Of a stretch of 64,000 nucleotides of DNA, positions 17,443-26,135 are shown piece after piece (position 1 is the stretch's first letter; the number at the start of each line of letters is the position of its first letter). A program made the translations under genes and the position numbers. The notes beneath the pieces were generated by a model. The model was not told where the DNA came from. It searched no databases and saw only the letters and a list, made by a program, of their open reading frames with translations. This stretch comes from JAJYIV01 sp964616135 (GTDB lineage Bacteria; Patescibacteriota; Patescibacteriia; UBA9934; GWF2-40-263), in NCBI GenBank assembly GCA_964616135.1, contig CAZTTQ010000001.1, positions 54,311 to 118,310 of the forward strand, read 5' to 3'.

Positions 17443-18567
17443 ATGATCCGTCGTCTTTTTGCCGCGCTCGCGTTCGTCCTGCTCTTGCCCTATTCCGTCC
17501 ATGCGCAGACGGCCGCGGGCGACGTGCCTCCGCAGGGCAGTTCCCAGAACGTCCAAGCCGTCGTGACCGAGGTGGAAAAAGACTGGACCGTGAACGGGAA
17601 ACGGCAGATGATTTTCGACGCCAAGACGCAAGACGGCGCCACGTACCGCGTGGATACCACGCAAGGATACGTGGAGGGTCTCCGCTACGACGTAAAAGAA
17701 GGCACGCGCGTGTTGCTGGAAGTGAACAGCGGGGACGACGGCACCCAGGCGTACCTGGCCGACGTCGTACGCACGGACGGTCTCTTGGTGATCTTCCTCG
17801 CCTTCTGCCTGCTGACGGTGGCGGTCGGCTATTGGCGCGGGTTCGCCGCATTGATCGGTTTGGGCTTGACCCTGGGCGTCCTGTTCGGGTTCGTGTTCCC
17901 GCGCATCCTGGCCGGCGACAACCCGCTCCTCATCACCGCCGCTGGCGGCGTGGTAATTTTGGCGGTGAACATGCACCTGTCCCACGGGTTTTCCCGCCGG
18001 ACGTTCGTCGCGTTCCTGTCCACGCTCGGCGGGTTCTTCCTGGCGCTCATCGCCAGCGTCGCCTTCGTCCGCCTGGCGCATTTGTCCGGCCTCGCGTCGG
18101 AAGAAGCGAACTTCCTGTTCTGGCGTTTCGGTTCCTCCACGTATCCGCAGGGAATCCTGCTCGCCGCCATCCTGCTCGGCGCGCTCGGCGTGCTGGACGA
18201 CATCACCGTGACCCAAACGGAAACCGTCGCGGAGCTGAAACACGCGGACCCGTCCTTGTCCGCCAAGGAGCTGTACGTGCGCGCCATGCGCGTCGGACGC
18301 CATCACATCGCCTCCACGGTGAATACGCTCATCCTGGCGTACGTGGGCGCTTCCATGCCGCTTTTCCTCCTGTTCCTCTCCACGCCAGGCATGACGTTCA
18401 CCCAGTTCCTCAACACGGAACAGGTCGCGGAAGAAATCGTCCGCACGTTGGCCGGTACCGCGGCGTTGGTGCTGACTGTCCCGTTGTCTACGTGGCTCGC
18501 GGCCCTGGTCGTGCGGGCCAAGGACGGTCACGGCGCGGGACACGGACATACCCACAGCGGTGCTTGA
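17443..18567 (+). CDS. YibE/F family membrane protein
   Basis: This 374-aa protein has a signal peptide (about 1-22), an extracytoplasmic beta-rich region and then a series of about seven membrane helices. LGALGVLDDITVTQTETVAEL and VGRHHIASTVNTLILAYVGASMPL are the hallmark stretches of the YibE/F family. The function of the family is not established; transport has been suggested. It ends in a His-rich tail (GHGAGHGHTH) that could bind metal. The stop codon overlaps the greA promoter. Confidence 0.9.
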   Translation: MIRRLFAALAFVLLLPYSVHAQTAAGDVPPQGSSQNVQAVVTEVEKDWTVNGKRQMIFDAKTQDGATYRVDTTQGYVEGLRYDVKEGTRVLLEVNSGDDGTQAYLADVVRTDGLLVIFLAFCLLTVAVGYWRGFAALIGLGLTLGVLFGFVFPRILAGDNPLLITAAGGVVILAVNMHLSHGFSRRTFVAFLSTLGGFFLALIASVAFVRLAHLSGLASEEANFLFWRFGSSTYPQGILLAAILLGALGVLDDITVTQTETVAELKHADPSLSAKELYVRAMRVGRHHIASTVNTLILAYVGASMPLFLLFLSTPGMTFTQFLNTEQVAEEIVRTLAGTAALVLTVPLSTWLAALVVRAKDGHGAGHGHTHSGA

Positions 18568-18592
18568 CGGCCCCCGCGGCGCTCCGTACAGT
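18564..18592 (+). promoter_or_regulatory. greA promoter
   Basis: TTGACG (18564-18569), a 17-nt spacer and TACAGT (18587-18592). The -35 box overlaps the yibE/F stop codon. Transcription should start near 18599. Confidence 0.7.
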
Positions 18593-18653
18593 AGAGCAAA
18601 CGATGTTGGACACGCTCGTGGCGATTTCCGCCGCGGGCCCTTTTTTTCGCCTT

Positions 18654-19106
18654 ATGCCCACGTATCTTTCCGCGGACGGTTTGGAGAAATTGAAGCAGGA
18701 ATGGGAGGACCGCAAGACCAAGGTCCGTGCGGAAATCGCGGAAAAAATCAGCGCCGCCAAGGAATTGGGCGACCTGTCCGAAAACTTCGAATATCAGGAG
18801 GCAAAAGAACAGCAGGGGCAAAATGAGGGACGCATCATGGAGCTTGAATCCATGATCAAGGATTTTTCCCTGGTGGAGCAGCAAAAAGGCGGCACCATCA
18901 ACCTCGGTTCCCGGTTCTCGGTCCAGGTGAACGGCGCCAAGCGCCAATTTGAAATCGTCGGTTCGTCCGAGGCGGATCCGCTGCAGGGCAAGATCAGCAA
19001 CGAGTCCCCGCTTGGCCAGGCCTTCATGGGCCGCGGAGAAGGAGAAGTGGTGGAGGTGAAAGTTCCGTCCGGCCTCATGTCGTATAAGATCCTCTCCATC
19101 GCCTAA
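18654..19106 (+). CDS. greA: Transcription elongation factor GreA
   Basis: GreA rescues backtracked RNA polymerase by stimulating transcript cleavage. The 150-aa protein has the N-terminal coiled coil with the GDLSENFEYQEAKEQQ tip, whose Asp and Glu act in cleavage, and the FKBP-like C-terminal domain ending GLMSYKILSIA. The ATG at 18654 places YLSADGLEKLK at the normal N-terminus. An in-frame ATG at 18603, 10 nt after the -10 box, would add 17 unusual residues and fit a leaderless start, so the start is uncertain. lysS follows after 1 nt. Confidence 0.93.
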   Translation: MPTYLSADGLEKLKQEWEDRKTKVRAEIAEKISAAKELGDLSENFEYQEAKEQQGQNEGRIMELESMIKDFSLVEQQKGGTINLGSRFSVQVNGAKRQFEIVGSSEADPLQGKISNESPLGQAFMGRGEGEVVEVKVPSGLMSYKILSIA

Positions 19107-19107
19107 T

Positions 19108-20583
19108 ATGCAAGAAGAACAGGCACGCAGGGAACGGTTGGAGGCGCTGCGCGCGTCCGGCGTTGACCCATACCCGGCCCGGGTGTCCCGGACCCATTTC
19201 GTGTCCTCGTTCTTGGCGGCGTTTGACGCGCTTGCCGCGGCACAGCAGTCCGCCACGTTGGTCGGCCGCCTCCGCACCGTGCGCAAGCACGGCGGATTGA
19301 CGTTCGCCCAGCTGGAGGACGGCTCCGGCGTGGTCCAGATCGCCATCCGTAAGGACCACGTGGGTGAGGACGTCTATGAGTTCTTCCACAAGACGGTCGA
19401 CATGGGGGACTTCGCGGAAGTCACGGGCGTCCCGTTTATCACCAAAAAAGGCGAACGCTCGTTGGATGCCGCGTCCTACCGCGTCATCACTAAGACGCTG
19501 TTGCCGATGCCGGAAAAGTGGAGTGGGCTCCAGGACGTGGAAACCCGTTACCGCCAGCGCTATCTGGATTTGATGTCGAATGAGGACGTGCGCCGCATTT
19601 TCCGCGTGCGCGCGGCCATGCTGACGGGCTTCCGCCGCTACCTGGACGAACACGGGTTCTTGGAAGTGGAAACCCCGGTACTTCAGGCCATTCCCGGCGG
19701 CGCCTCTGCCCGTCCGTTTATCACGCACCACAACGCGTTGGACGCGGACTTGTACCTGCGCATCGCGCCGGAATTGTATTTGAAGCGCCTGCTGGTCGGC
19801 GGCTATGAGCGCGTGTATGAAGTCGCGCGTTGTTTCCGCAATGAAGGCATCGACCGCTCCCACAACCCGGAGTTCACGCAGATCGAGGCGTACGCCGCCT
19901 ACATGGACTACCGCGAGCTGATGGACTTCGTGCAGGGCATGGTCGTGTCCGGCATTACCGCGACCGGCTTGGATCCCAAGGCCGTACCGTGCCAAGGCGA
20001 CGTGCTGGATTTCGCGTCCCCGTGGCCGCGCCTCACGTACCGTGACGCGTTGTTGCAATACGCCAAATTGGACATCGAACAATGCCCCACGCGCGACTTG
20101 CTCGCCAAGGCCGCCATGAAGTTGGGCGTGCCCGTGGAAAAAACCGACAGCCACGGCACCATCGCCGACAACGTCTACAAGCATTTCGTCCGTCCGAATA
20201 TCGTGCAGCCGACCTTCGTCATTGATTTTCCGGCGGAATTGACCCCGCTTGCCAAGCGCAAGGCGGAGGATCCGCGCTACGTGGAAATGTTCCAGTTGGT
20301 GTACGGCCGCGGCGTGGAAAACGTAAAGGCGTTTTCCGAGCTGAACGACCCGTTGGACCAGGAGGCGCGCTTCAAGGAACAAGAAGCCGCGCGCCAGGGC
20401 GGAGATGAAGAGGCCCAGTTCGGGGACGACGATTTCGTCACCTCGTTGAAGCACGGCATGCCGCCGACGGCCGGCTTCGGCATCGGCATCGACCGTTTTG
20501 CCGCCACGCTCGCGGACGCGCACGCGTTGAAAGAAGTGATTTTGTTCCCGACCCTGAAGCCGGCGGCGCCGGCCCAGGAGTAA
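19108..20583 (+). CDS. lysS: Lysyl-tRNA synthetase, class II
   Basis: This 491-aa enzyme charges tRNA-Lys. It has an N-terminal OB-fold anticodon-binding domain (about 45-145), then the class II core with motif 1 (FLEVETPVLQ), motif 2 (ARCFRNEGIDRSHNPEFTQ) and motif 3 (GFGIGIDRFAATLA). It starts 1 nt after greA; a greA-lysS pair is a common bacterial arrangement. Length and all motifs are normal. Confidence 0.97.
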   Translation: MQEEQARRERLEALRASGVDPYPARVSRTHFVSSFLAAFDALAAAQQSATLVGRLRTVRKHGGLTFAQLEDGSGVVQIAIRKDHVGEDVYEFFHKTVDMGDFAEVTGVPFITKKGERSLDAASYRVITKTLLPMPEKWSGLQDVETRYRQRYLDLMSNEDVRRIFRVRAAMLTGFRRYLDEHGFLEVETPVLQAIPGGASARPFITHHNALDADLYLRIAPELYLKRLLVGGYERVYEVARCFRNEGIDRSHNPEFTQIEAYAAYMDYRELMDFVQGMVVSGITATGLDPKAVPCQGDVLDFASPWPRLTYRDALLQYAKLDIEQCPTRDLLAKAAMKLGVPVEKTDSHGTIADNVYKHFVRPNIVQPTFVIDFPAELTPLAKRKAEDPRYVEMFQLVYGRGVENVKAFSELNDPLDQEARFKEQEAARQGGDEEAQFGDDDFVTSLKHGMPPTAGFGIGIDRFAATLADAHALKEVILFPTLKPAAPAQE

Positions 20584-20591
20584 TCCCGCGT

Positions 20592-20966
20592 ATGTCCGCC
20601 CGAAAACTCGTGCTTGCCTTCGGAACCTTCGACGTGTTCCACAAGGGGCACGAGTTTTTGCTTGCCGAAGCGGCCAAGTTGGGGGATCTGCGCGTGGCCG
20701 TGGCGCGTGACGCGCACGTGCGTGCCCTGAAGGGCAGGGAACCCGCGCGCGGGGAGGCGCAACGCCTCGCGACCGTGGCGCGCGTGCCGGGCGTCGCCTC
20801 CGCGGTGCTGTCCGACGTGGAGTTGGGCACCTACGGCGTCGTCCGCGCCTACGCGCCGGACCTGATCGTCCTCGGCCACGACCAAACGGCGCTCAAGGCG
20901 GATTTGGAACGCTGGATGGAAGAAACGGGCGTCCGCGCGGCAGTGGTTCAACTTCCCAAGGTCTGA
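20592..20966 (+). CDS. Small cytidylyltransferase-like nucleotidyltransferase
   Basis: This 124-aa protein has the nucleotidyltransferase signature GTFDVFHKGHEFLL (the HxGH motif, about residues 11-24) and a later LGHD segment. Such short HIGH-superfamily enzymes include glycerol-3-phosphate cytidylyltransferases and archaeal-type FAD synthases. The late ISSTR-like motif is not clearly present, so the substrate cannot be assigned. It is in a run with lysS and alr; alr starts 1 nt after its stop. Confidence 0.8.
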   Translation: MSARKLVLAFGTFDVFHKGHEFLLAEAAKLGDLRVAVARDAHVRALKGREPARGEAQRLATVARVPGVASAVLSDVELGTYGVVRAYAPDLIVLGHDQTALKADLERWMEETGVRAAVVQLPKV

Positions 20967-20967
20967 T

Positions 20968-22107
20968 ATGCCCATGCACCGCACCTGGGTCGAATTGGAC
21001 GAGCGCGCGTTGGTGAATAATCTGAACGTGCTGCGTTCATTGATGGCGCCGGGCGCCCGTTTTTGCGCCGTCGTGAAGGCGAACGCATACGGCCACGGCT
21101 TGCGCGAAACCGTCCAGATCTTGGCACGTAATGGCGTGGATGCGTTTGCGGTGGATTCTCTGGACGACGCGTTGGCGCTGCGTTCGATTTTGCCGTCCGC
21201 ATTGGTGTTGGTCACCGGCTACGTGTTGCGCGAACGGCTGGCCGAAGCCGCGCGCGCGGACCTGTCATTGACCGTATACGATCGGGAGACGATCCGCGCG
21301 TTGGAGGAACTAGCGGCGGGAGACGCCCGGACGGTGCGCGTCCATCTGAAATTAGAAACGGGCACGAATCGCCAAGGGGTGCTGCCTGAAGGCCTTTCGG
21401 ACGTCCTGGAGACCCTTCGGCAATGCCCGCGGGTTCTGTTGGAAGGCGTCTCCACCCATTTCGCCAACATTGAAGACCCGGCGGACACGCGTTTTGCTAC
21501 CTTGCAGCTGACGCGTTTTCAAGAAGGGTTGAATGCGGTGCGCATGGCCGGATTCGATCCTTCCTTGGTGCACTGTGCCTGCAGCGCGGCGCTCATTTTG
21601 TATCCTGACACGCATTTTTCCATGGTCCGGGCGGGCATTTCGCTCTACGGCCACTGGTCCGCGCCGGAAACGCAACTCGCCGCGATCAAACACGTGGTAA
21701 AATGCGACCTAAGCCCCGTGCTGTCCTGGAAGACGCGCGTCGCCCAAGTGAAGCAGGTGCCCGCGGGTGTTTCCGTGGGCTACGAGTTGTCCGAAGTGAC
21801 GCGCAAACCGACGCGGCTGGCGATTTTGCCCGTGGGATACTGGGACGGGTATGACCGGTCCTTGTCCTCCGTGGGCGAAGTGCTCATTGCCGGCAACCGC
21901 TGCAAGGTGGTCGGCCGCGTGTGCATGAACATGCTGATGGTCGACGCTTCCGCCGTGCCGAACCTCCAGCCGGAACAAGAAGCCGTCCTCATCGGCCGCG
22001 GCGGCCGCCACCACGTGACGGCGGAGGAAATCGCCGCGCGCACCGGCACCATCGCCTACGAGACCTTGTCCCGCATCCATCCAACCCTTCCGCGTATCGT
22101 CGTGTGA
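20968..22107 (+). CDS. alr: Alanine racemase
   Basis: Alr makes D-alanine for peptidoglycan using pyridoxal phosphate. The 379-aa protein has the cofactor lysine (Lys37) in VVKANAYGHG, the HFANIED segment, MVRAGISLYG, a catalytic-tyrosine region (SVGYELSEVTRKPTRLA) and CMNMLMVDAS. Length is normal. It fits the nearby wall-synthesis genes. The stop overlaps the GTG start of the FtsQ-like gene by 3 nt. Confidence 0.95.
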   Translation: MPMHRTWVELDERALVNNLNVLRSLMAPGARFCAVVKANAYGHGLRETVQILARNGVDAFAVDSLDDALALRSILPSALVLVTGYVLRERLAEAARADLSLTVYDRETIRALEELAAGDARTVRVHLKLETGTNRQGVLPEGLSDVLETLRQCPRVLLEGVSTHFANIEDPADTRFATLQLTRFQEGLNAVRMAGFDPSLVHCACSAALILYPDTHFSMVRAGISLYGHWSAPETQLAAIKHVVKCDLSPVLSWKTRVAQVKQVPAGVSVGYELSEVTRKPTRLAILPVGYWDGYDRSLSSVGEVLIAGNRCKVVGRVCMNMLMVDASAVPNLQPEQEAVLIGRGGRHHVTAEEIAARTGTIAYETLSRIHPTLPRIVV

Positions 22108-22997
22108 GACACCGCCCCTCCTATTTCCAACGGGCCCAACACAAGCGCTATGAATCGCGCTCGTTTCAGAATCCGTATTTCCGCCCGAAGGAACCGCGGC
22201 GCTGGATCGGCTACGCGGTCGGCGTCCTCTGCCTTGCGGGCACCGTGGGCGGCACCTGGGCGCTGTTGTCCGCTCCCGCGTTCGCGTACGCGGACGTGCG
22301 CGTAGAAGGCACGGAGACCATCCCCGCCGCGGACGTGGAACGGGACGTGCGCGCGTACATGGAAGAACCGGTCCTCCGCGCGTTCCGCCACGCGAACCGA
22401 TTTCTCTTTGACGCCGACGCGTTGCGGGACCGCTTGTCCGCCGCGTACCCATTCGACCGCGTAACGGTGGAGGCCAAAGGGAAGGGGGTCAGCGTGCGCG
22501 TCCGGGAACGCCAAAGCGAACTGCTGTGGCGCAGCGGCGGGCGCCTATGGCTCGTCGACCTGCAAGGCGCGGTCATCCGCCCGCTTTCAGAGGAAGAAAC
22601 TGTGGGCATCGCCGGACCCGCGCCCGCGTGGGAACCGGGCGCACCGTTGCCGCCGCTGTTGCGACTGAAGCGCCTGCAGACGTTCGTCGACGTGAACGGA
22701 GAGGACGTCGCGGTCGGCGGCTCGGTGCTGTCCGCCGCGGAAGTGTCGGGCATCCGCCAGGTCCAGGACAAACTGTTGGACCTGGGTATCCCGTTTACGG
22801 AAACGCGGGTCGACCGCATCGCGGGACAACGCGTTTCCATCCGCGCCCTGTCCGGTTACGACATCCTGATCAACCCGCTGGGCGACCCCGCGGCACAGGC
22901 GGACCGTCTGGCCGCGTTGCTCCGGAATACCATCAAGCAGCCGAAGACCCTCGAATACGTAGACCTCCGTTTCGGCGATCACGTGTACTACAAATAA
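22104..22997 (+). CDS. ftsQ: FtsQ/DivIB-like cell division protein
   Basis: The 297-aa protein has a short basic cytoplasmic part, one membrane helix (about 34-55) and a POTRA-like domain beginning ADVRVEGTETIPAADVERDV, followed by beta-rich sequence. FtsQ bridges early and late divisome proteins. The GTG start overlaps the alr stop in GTGA, which sets the N-terminus at MRHRPSYFQRA; no ATG fits better. Sequence identity in FtsQ is low, so topology and context carry the call. Confidence 0.8.
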   Translation: MRHRPSYFQRAQHKRYESRSFQNPYFRPKEPRRWIGYAVGVLCLAGTVGGTWALLSAPAFAYADVRVEGTETIPAADVERDVRAYMEEPVLRAFRHANRFLFDADALRDRLSAAYPFDRVTVEAKGKGVSVRVRERQSELLWRSGGRLWLVDLQGAVIRPLSEEETVGIAGPAPAWEPGAPLPPLLRLKRLQTFVDVNGEDVAVGGSVLSAAEVSGIRQVQDKLLDLGIPFTETRVDRIAGQRVSIRALSGYDILINPLGDPAAQADRLAALLRNTIKQPKTLEYVDLRFGDHVYYK

Positions 22998-23004
22998 CCG
23001 GCCT

Positions 23005-24264
23005 ATGGATTTGTTGAAATACGACGGCGGCTACATGCGCATTACCGACGCGGACCGCGCTTCGTTCCGCCCAAAGACGGAGGCGGCGCACGATCGCGTG
23101 GAAGCCGTCCGCGCCTCGGGCGCCCAGGGGTGGTTCGACCTGCCTTCGACCAATGTGACGGACGTCCTGGCGGAAGCCAAGCGTCTGCATAAGGCATTCA
23201 AACGGCTCGTCGTCGTCGGCATCGGCGGGTCTGATTTGGGTGCCCGCGCCCTGGTACAGGCATTGGGGAAACCCGGCGCCATGGAAGTCAGCTTCGTCTC
23301 GTCTCCGGACGCACACGTGCTGCAGCCGTACTTGAAGGCTTCCAAGGATTGGTGGGCCGGCACGGCGCTGTTTGCCGTATCCAAGTCCGGCGGCACGGTG
23401 GAGACGCTGACGGCATTTTTCTTGCTGCGCAAGGCCTTGATGAAGGCCGTGGGCATGAAGGCGCACCGGGCGCACGTGAGCCTGATGTCGGACCCGGTGC
23501 CGGGTAATCCGTTGGTCGCGTTTGCCGCGCAAGAGGCGTACGCGTTTTTACCGCATCCGGTGAACGTCGGCGGGCGGTTTTCCGTGCTCTCCGGCGTGGG
23601 CTTGCTGCCCGCCGCCTGCGCGGGAGCGGACGTGAAGCGTTTATTGGCCGGTGCCAAGGCCATGGAAGACGCCCGGCGCAAAGAAGGCGCCAAGCACGCC
23701 TCCATGCGGTACGTCGCCGATCAGTTCATCTCCATGATGGGCGGGCGCCGTATCCATGTCCTCATGCCGTATAGCCAGGCGTTGGAACAGGTCGGCCGTT
23801 GGTACCGCCAACTCTGGGCCGAATCCTTGGGGAAGAACGGCCAGGGCCCGACGCCGGTCGCCGCCTTGGGTCCCGTGGACCAGCATTCGCAGATGCAGCT
23901 GTACGTCCAAGGGCCGGAGGACAAGACCGTGACGTTCATTGAAGTGGCCGACTACGGATCAGAGCTCGTCGTGCCCGCCATCTCGGGTGCGCCGGCGTTT
24001 GCTTGGCTCTCCGGCCTTGAATCGGGGCAGATCCTGCGGGCCGAACGCCGCGGCAGCGCGGACGCCTTGGCTGCCGCGGGACGTCCATGCTCGACGATCA
24101 CGCTCGCCAACTTGGAACCCGAATCCGTCGGCGCGCTGCTCATGTTTTACGAACAATCGACCGTCAACCTGGCGGCGCTTATGGGCGTGGACGCGTATGA
24201 CCAGCCGGGGGTGGAAGACGGCAAGCGCCGCGCAAAAGCCCTCTTAACGGGCCGTAAGGTCTGA
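23005..24264 (+). CDS. pgi: Glucose-6-phosphate isomerase
   Basis: Pgi interconverts glucose-6-phosphate and fructose-6-phosphate. The 419-aa protein has VVGIGGSDLGARAL, the sugar-phosphate loop SKSGGTVETLTAF, and LGPVDQHSQMQLYVQGPEDK in place of the usual catalytic-loop signature. It is shorter than the 550-aa E. coli enzyme but like the compact bacterial form. It starts 7 nt after the FtsQ-like gene, so glycolysis and division genes share an operon. Confidence 0.94.
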   Translation: MDLLKYDGGYMRITDADRASFRPKTEAAHDRVEAVRASGAQGWFDLPSTNVTDVLAEAKRLHKAFKRLVVVGIGGSDLGARALVQALGKPGAMEVSFVSSPDAHVLQPYLKASKDWWAGTALFAVSKSGGTVETLTAFFLLRKALMKAVGMKAHRAHVSLMSDPVPGNPLVAFAAQEAYAFLPHPVNVGGRFSVLSGVGLLPAACAGADVKRLLAGAKAMEDARRKEGAKHASMRYVADQFISMMGGRRIHVLMPYSQALEQVGRWYRQLWAESLGKNGQGPTPVAALGPVDQHSQMQLYVQGPEDKTVTFIEVADYGSELVVPAISGAPAFAWLSGLESGQILRAERRGSADALAAAGRPCSTITLANLEPESVGALLMFYEQSTVNLAALMGVDAYDQPGVEDGKRRAKALLTGRKV

Positions 24265-24270
24265 CCGGCT

Positions 24271-24678
24271 ATGAAGATCCGTTACGTCTTCGGGACGATG
24301 GCCGCCGTATACCTTCTCAACTCCTTTTTTTACCCAGCGATGAGCGCTTGGTGGCGCGAGGTGGACGTGCCGATGCATTTCTTGGGCGGGCTTCTGTCGG
24401 GCCTGCTCGGCCTTGCGTGTTGGGAGTGGCTTCAGGCCCGTTATCACGTGAAAAACGTTCCTACGTGGACGGTGGCGCTCTTGGCCGTGTGTTTTACCGC
24501 GTTCGTCGCCGTGTCCTGGGAACTGTATGAGTTCGGCGTGGATGCTTGGCACCGGAGCAGGGGAATCATCGCCCTCACGCAACAGCCGTCCGTCGCGGAC
24601 ACGATGGCGGACATGGCGTTAGGTCTGTTGGGTGCCGCAGTCAGCACGTTGACCTTGGTGCGTCGTTCGAGGTCGTAA
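24271..24678 (+). CDS. Small membrane protein, YjdF/DUF2238-like
   Basis: The 135-aa protein has about four hydrophobic segments. VPMHFLGGLLSGLLGLACWEWL, VSWELYEFGVD and ADTMADMALGLLGAA follow the order of conserved His, Glu and Asp residues in YjdF/DUF2238-like integral membrane proteins. The function of that group is unknown. It starts 6 nt after pgi and is the last gene before the 24749-24780 terminator. Confidence 0.6.
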   Translation: MKIRYVFGTMAAVYLLNSFFYPAMSAWWREVDVPMHFLGGLLSGLLGLACWEWLQARYHVKNVPTWTVALLAVCFTAFVAVSWELYEFGVDAWHRSRGIIALTQQPSVADTMADMALGLLGAAVSTLTLVRRSRS

Positions 24679-24748
24679 GGATTACTCTTTCCAGGTAGTG
24701 TCGTAAAACGAAGTAACAGGGAAGGACGGAGCAGGGGAAGGTGATCGC

Positions 24749-24780
24749 AAAAACGGGTACCGATGCGGGTACTCGTTTTT
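24749..24780 (+). terminator. Intrinsic terminator of pgi operon
   Basis: AAAAACG and GTACC pair with GGTAC and CGTTTTT around one mismatch. Confidence 0.7.
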
Positions 24781-24941
24781 CGTTCGTCCCCATCTCTGCG
24801 CGCGGGAAAAATGTTTTCCGACGCGTCCGGATTTTTCTCCTACGCGGTTTTATTTTTTGCGCGGAAGAAAAATTTCGTCGCACGAATCTTTTCTTTGTGT
24901 CTGGTTATATCTTCCGAGAGGCCCTTCGACTGCGCTCAGGG

Positions 24942-24976
24942 CGGTCAGCATCATAAAGAGCAAAAAATGCTGACCG
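24942..24976. repeat. 10-bp perfect inverted repeat
   Basis: CGGTCAGCAT (24942-24951) and ATGCTGACCG (24967-24976) flank a 15-nt A-rich loop, followed by TTTAAAA. A CCCTTCGACTGCGCTCAGGG palindrome, of a type common as a dispersed repeat in bacterial genomes, directly precedes it. Confidence 0.65.
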
Positions 24977-25260
24977 TTTAAAATCGCCTAGGTTGATTTG
25001 AGGGGTACTAGGATACCTGTGGCTATAGAGCCCTATGGCGCGTTTTTACGGCTTTGCGTGCATGGGGTCATCTGGAGCATGGAAAACGTCCTGAGGCACG
25101 TATAGAGGGCCGTGCGGGTTTGAAATAGAGGTACGTAGATAGGTCCAAATACAAACGGAGCGAATAGAGATACGGACAGAAACGAATCCGCAAACGCGGA
25201 ATCTATTTTGCGACAACGGCTTAAGAAGACCCGCAGAGCAGGTGTCGACAAAATGGATTC

Positions 25261-25317
25261 ATCTTAGATGACACTACAGCCCCGCGGCCTTTTCTAGGCT
25301 GTAGTGTCGTCTAAGAT
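25261..25317. repeat. 21-bp inverted repeat
   Basis: The arms 25261-25281 and 25297-25317 match at 20 of 21 positions around a 15-nt loop. The right arm runs into TATAAT (25317-25322). No long T-run follows either side, so it is not a standard terminator; a mobile-element end or regulator site is possible. Confidence 0.7.
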
Positions 25318-25364
25318 ATAATGTGCGACACCACGTATCGAATAAGGAAACCGGGCGGAAAAGA

Positions 25365-25409
25365 AGAAAACCCCCTGCCCTCCGATGCGGATCGGAAGAG
25401 GCAAGGGGC
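25365..25409 (-). terminator. Intrinsic terminator of zinc-ribbon gene
   Basis: CCCC, TGCC and CCGAT pair with ATCGG, GGCA and GGGG with small bulges; the minus strand continues into a T-rich tail. Confidence 0.6.
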
Positions 25410-25441
25410 AAGGAGGTCCATGAAGACGGACCGGACGTATT

Positions 25442-25801
25442 TCAGAACCTGGAGAGGTCCTTCAGCTCCACGGCGTCATCCGGGTGCGGACGGCAGAGGA
25501 CGCAGCGCGGCGCTTCCAGGGCCGTTCCCTGCTCCACGACGGCGTGGAAGGTCTCGGCGCTGCACGGAACGCACGAACGCGGTTCGTAGCGCGTCACGAC
25601 GATCGGGACATGCTCATCGCTCTCGCCGAAGACCGTGACGGTCTTGCAGCGCTCGCAGACGTTCGCGGGACGGATCGTCCCGTTCACGAAGTTTCCCTTG
25701 TGCTGCAGCGTATTCGTGCCGCAGCGTTCGCACCTCCTGTGTCCGACGGTGGTCTGCACCAAGTTGGTGGGCCTGGACGGGACGGTCGTGGCGGGCGCCA
25801 T
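25442..25801 (-). CDS. Zinc-ribbon protein with four CxxC motifs
   Basis: The 119-aa product has CERCGTN, CERCKTV, CVPCSAE and CVLCRPH, which together could bind two zinc ions as a double ribbon. No other domain is visible and no family is recognised. A nucleic-acid or protein contact role is possible but unproven. It is a single gene with its own promoter (25852-25880) and terminator. A weak GAGGG site lies upstream of the ATG. Confidence 0.7.
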   Translation of the reverse strand: MAPATTVPSRPTNLVQTTVGHRRCERCGTNTLQHKGNFVNGTIRPANVCERCKTVTVFGESDEHVPIVVTRYEPRSCVPCSAETFHAVVEQGTALEAPRCVLCRPHPDDAVELKDLSRF

Positions 25802-25851
25802 GCGGGGCGTGCCCTCTTCGAGGAACGTGGGACCGGAAGTGGTCCGGAACG

Positions 25852-25880
25852 AGCCTACCAGGTCTTTCCGCCAAACGCAA
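25852..25880 (-). promoter_or_regulatory. Promoter of zinc-ribbon gene
   Basis: TTGCGT (25875-25880), a 17-nt spacer and TAGGCT (25852-25857), reading leftward. The -35 box overlaps the preceding terminator tail. Confidence 0.6.
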
Positions 25881-25902
25881 AACCGCCCCGTGGAGGGCGG
25901 TT
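25881..25902 (-). terminator. Intrinsic terminator of envC-like operon
   Basis: AACCGCCC pairs with GGGCGGTT around a 6-nt loop and a short T-run follows on the minus strand. Confidence 0.7.
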
Positions 25903-25912
25903 GGCACGGCGC

Positions 25913-26131
25913 TTACGCGAGTTGGTTCAGGAACGGCGTGAAGTAGGCTAAGGCGAGCATGGCGCTTCCCAACAGCACCAGGGAGAACGCGAGCGAGACC
26001 AGGCCCTTCAGCAAGGGATCCTCATTGGAGACGTTCATCAGCACGTAGACCGTAATGGCGAACGTGGCGGTGATGGGACCGATCACGAAGATCCAACCGA
26101 CGGCCTTCACGATGAATAACAGGTTGAACAT
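25913..26131 (-). CDS. Small two-helix membrane protein
   Basis: The 72-aa product has two hydrophobic segments (about residues 8-31 and 42-66) joined by an NVSNEDPLLKG loop. It is not recognised. It starts 4 nt after the stop of the M23 peptidase gene, so it is co-transcribed with it and could be an accessory protein of the envelope. Confidence 0.7.
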   Translation of the reverse strand: MFNLLFIVKAVGWIFVIGPITATFAITVYVLMNVSNEDPLLKGLVSLAFSLVLLGSAMLALAYFTPFLNQLA

Positions 26132-26135
26132 AGAC

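Larger units (their letters stand above)
24679..25441. other. 763-bp gene-poor region with inverted repeats
   Basis: No convincing gene is seen; short open frames here lack coding character and recognisable sequence. The G+C content is lower than that of the neighbours. The region holds a terminator (24749-24780), a GCCCT...AGGGC palindrome (24921-24942), a 10-bp inverted repeat (24942-24976), a 21-bp inverted repeat (25261-25317) and a terminator for the leftward gene (25365-25409). The 10-mer GTAGTGTCGT occurs near both ends (about 24697 and 25301). It may be a decayed element or hold an unrecognised RNA. Confidence 0.5.

Noticed and set aside
16393..18555. A 720-codon open frame on the minus strand
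   Set aside because: It is the complement of mrdA and yibE/F and has low-complexity His/Arg/Glu composition with no recognisable domain.
25033..25251. 72-codon frame in the gene-poor region
   Set aside because: It has no start signal, no homologous look and no GC-biased codon positions.
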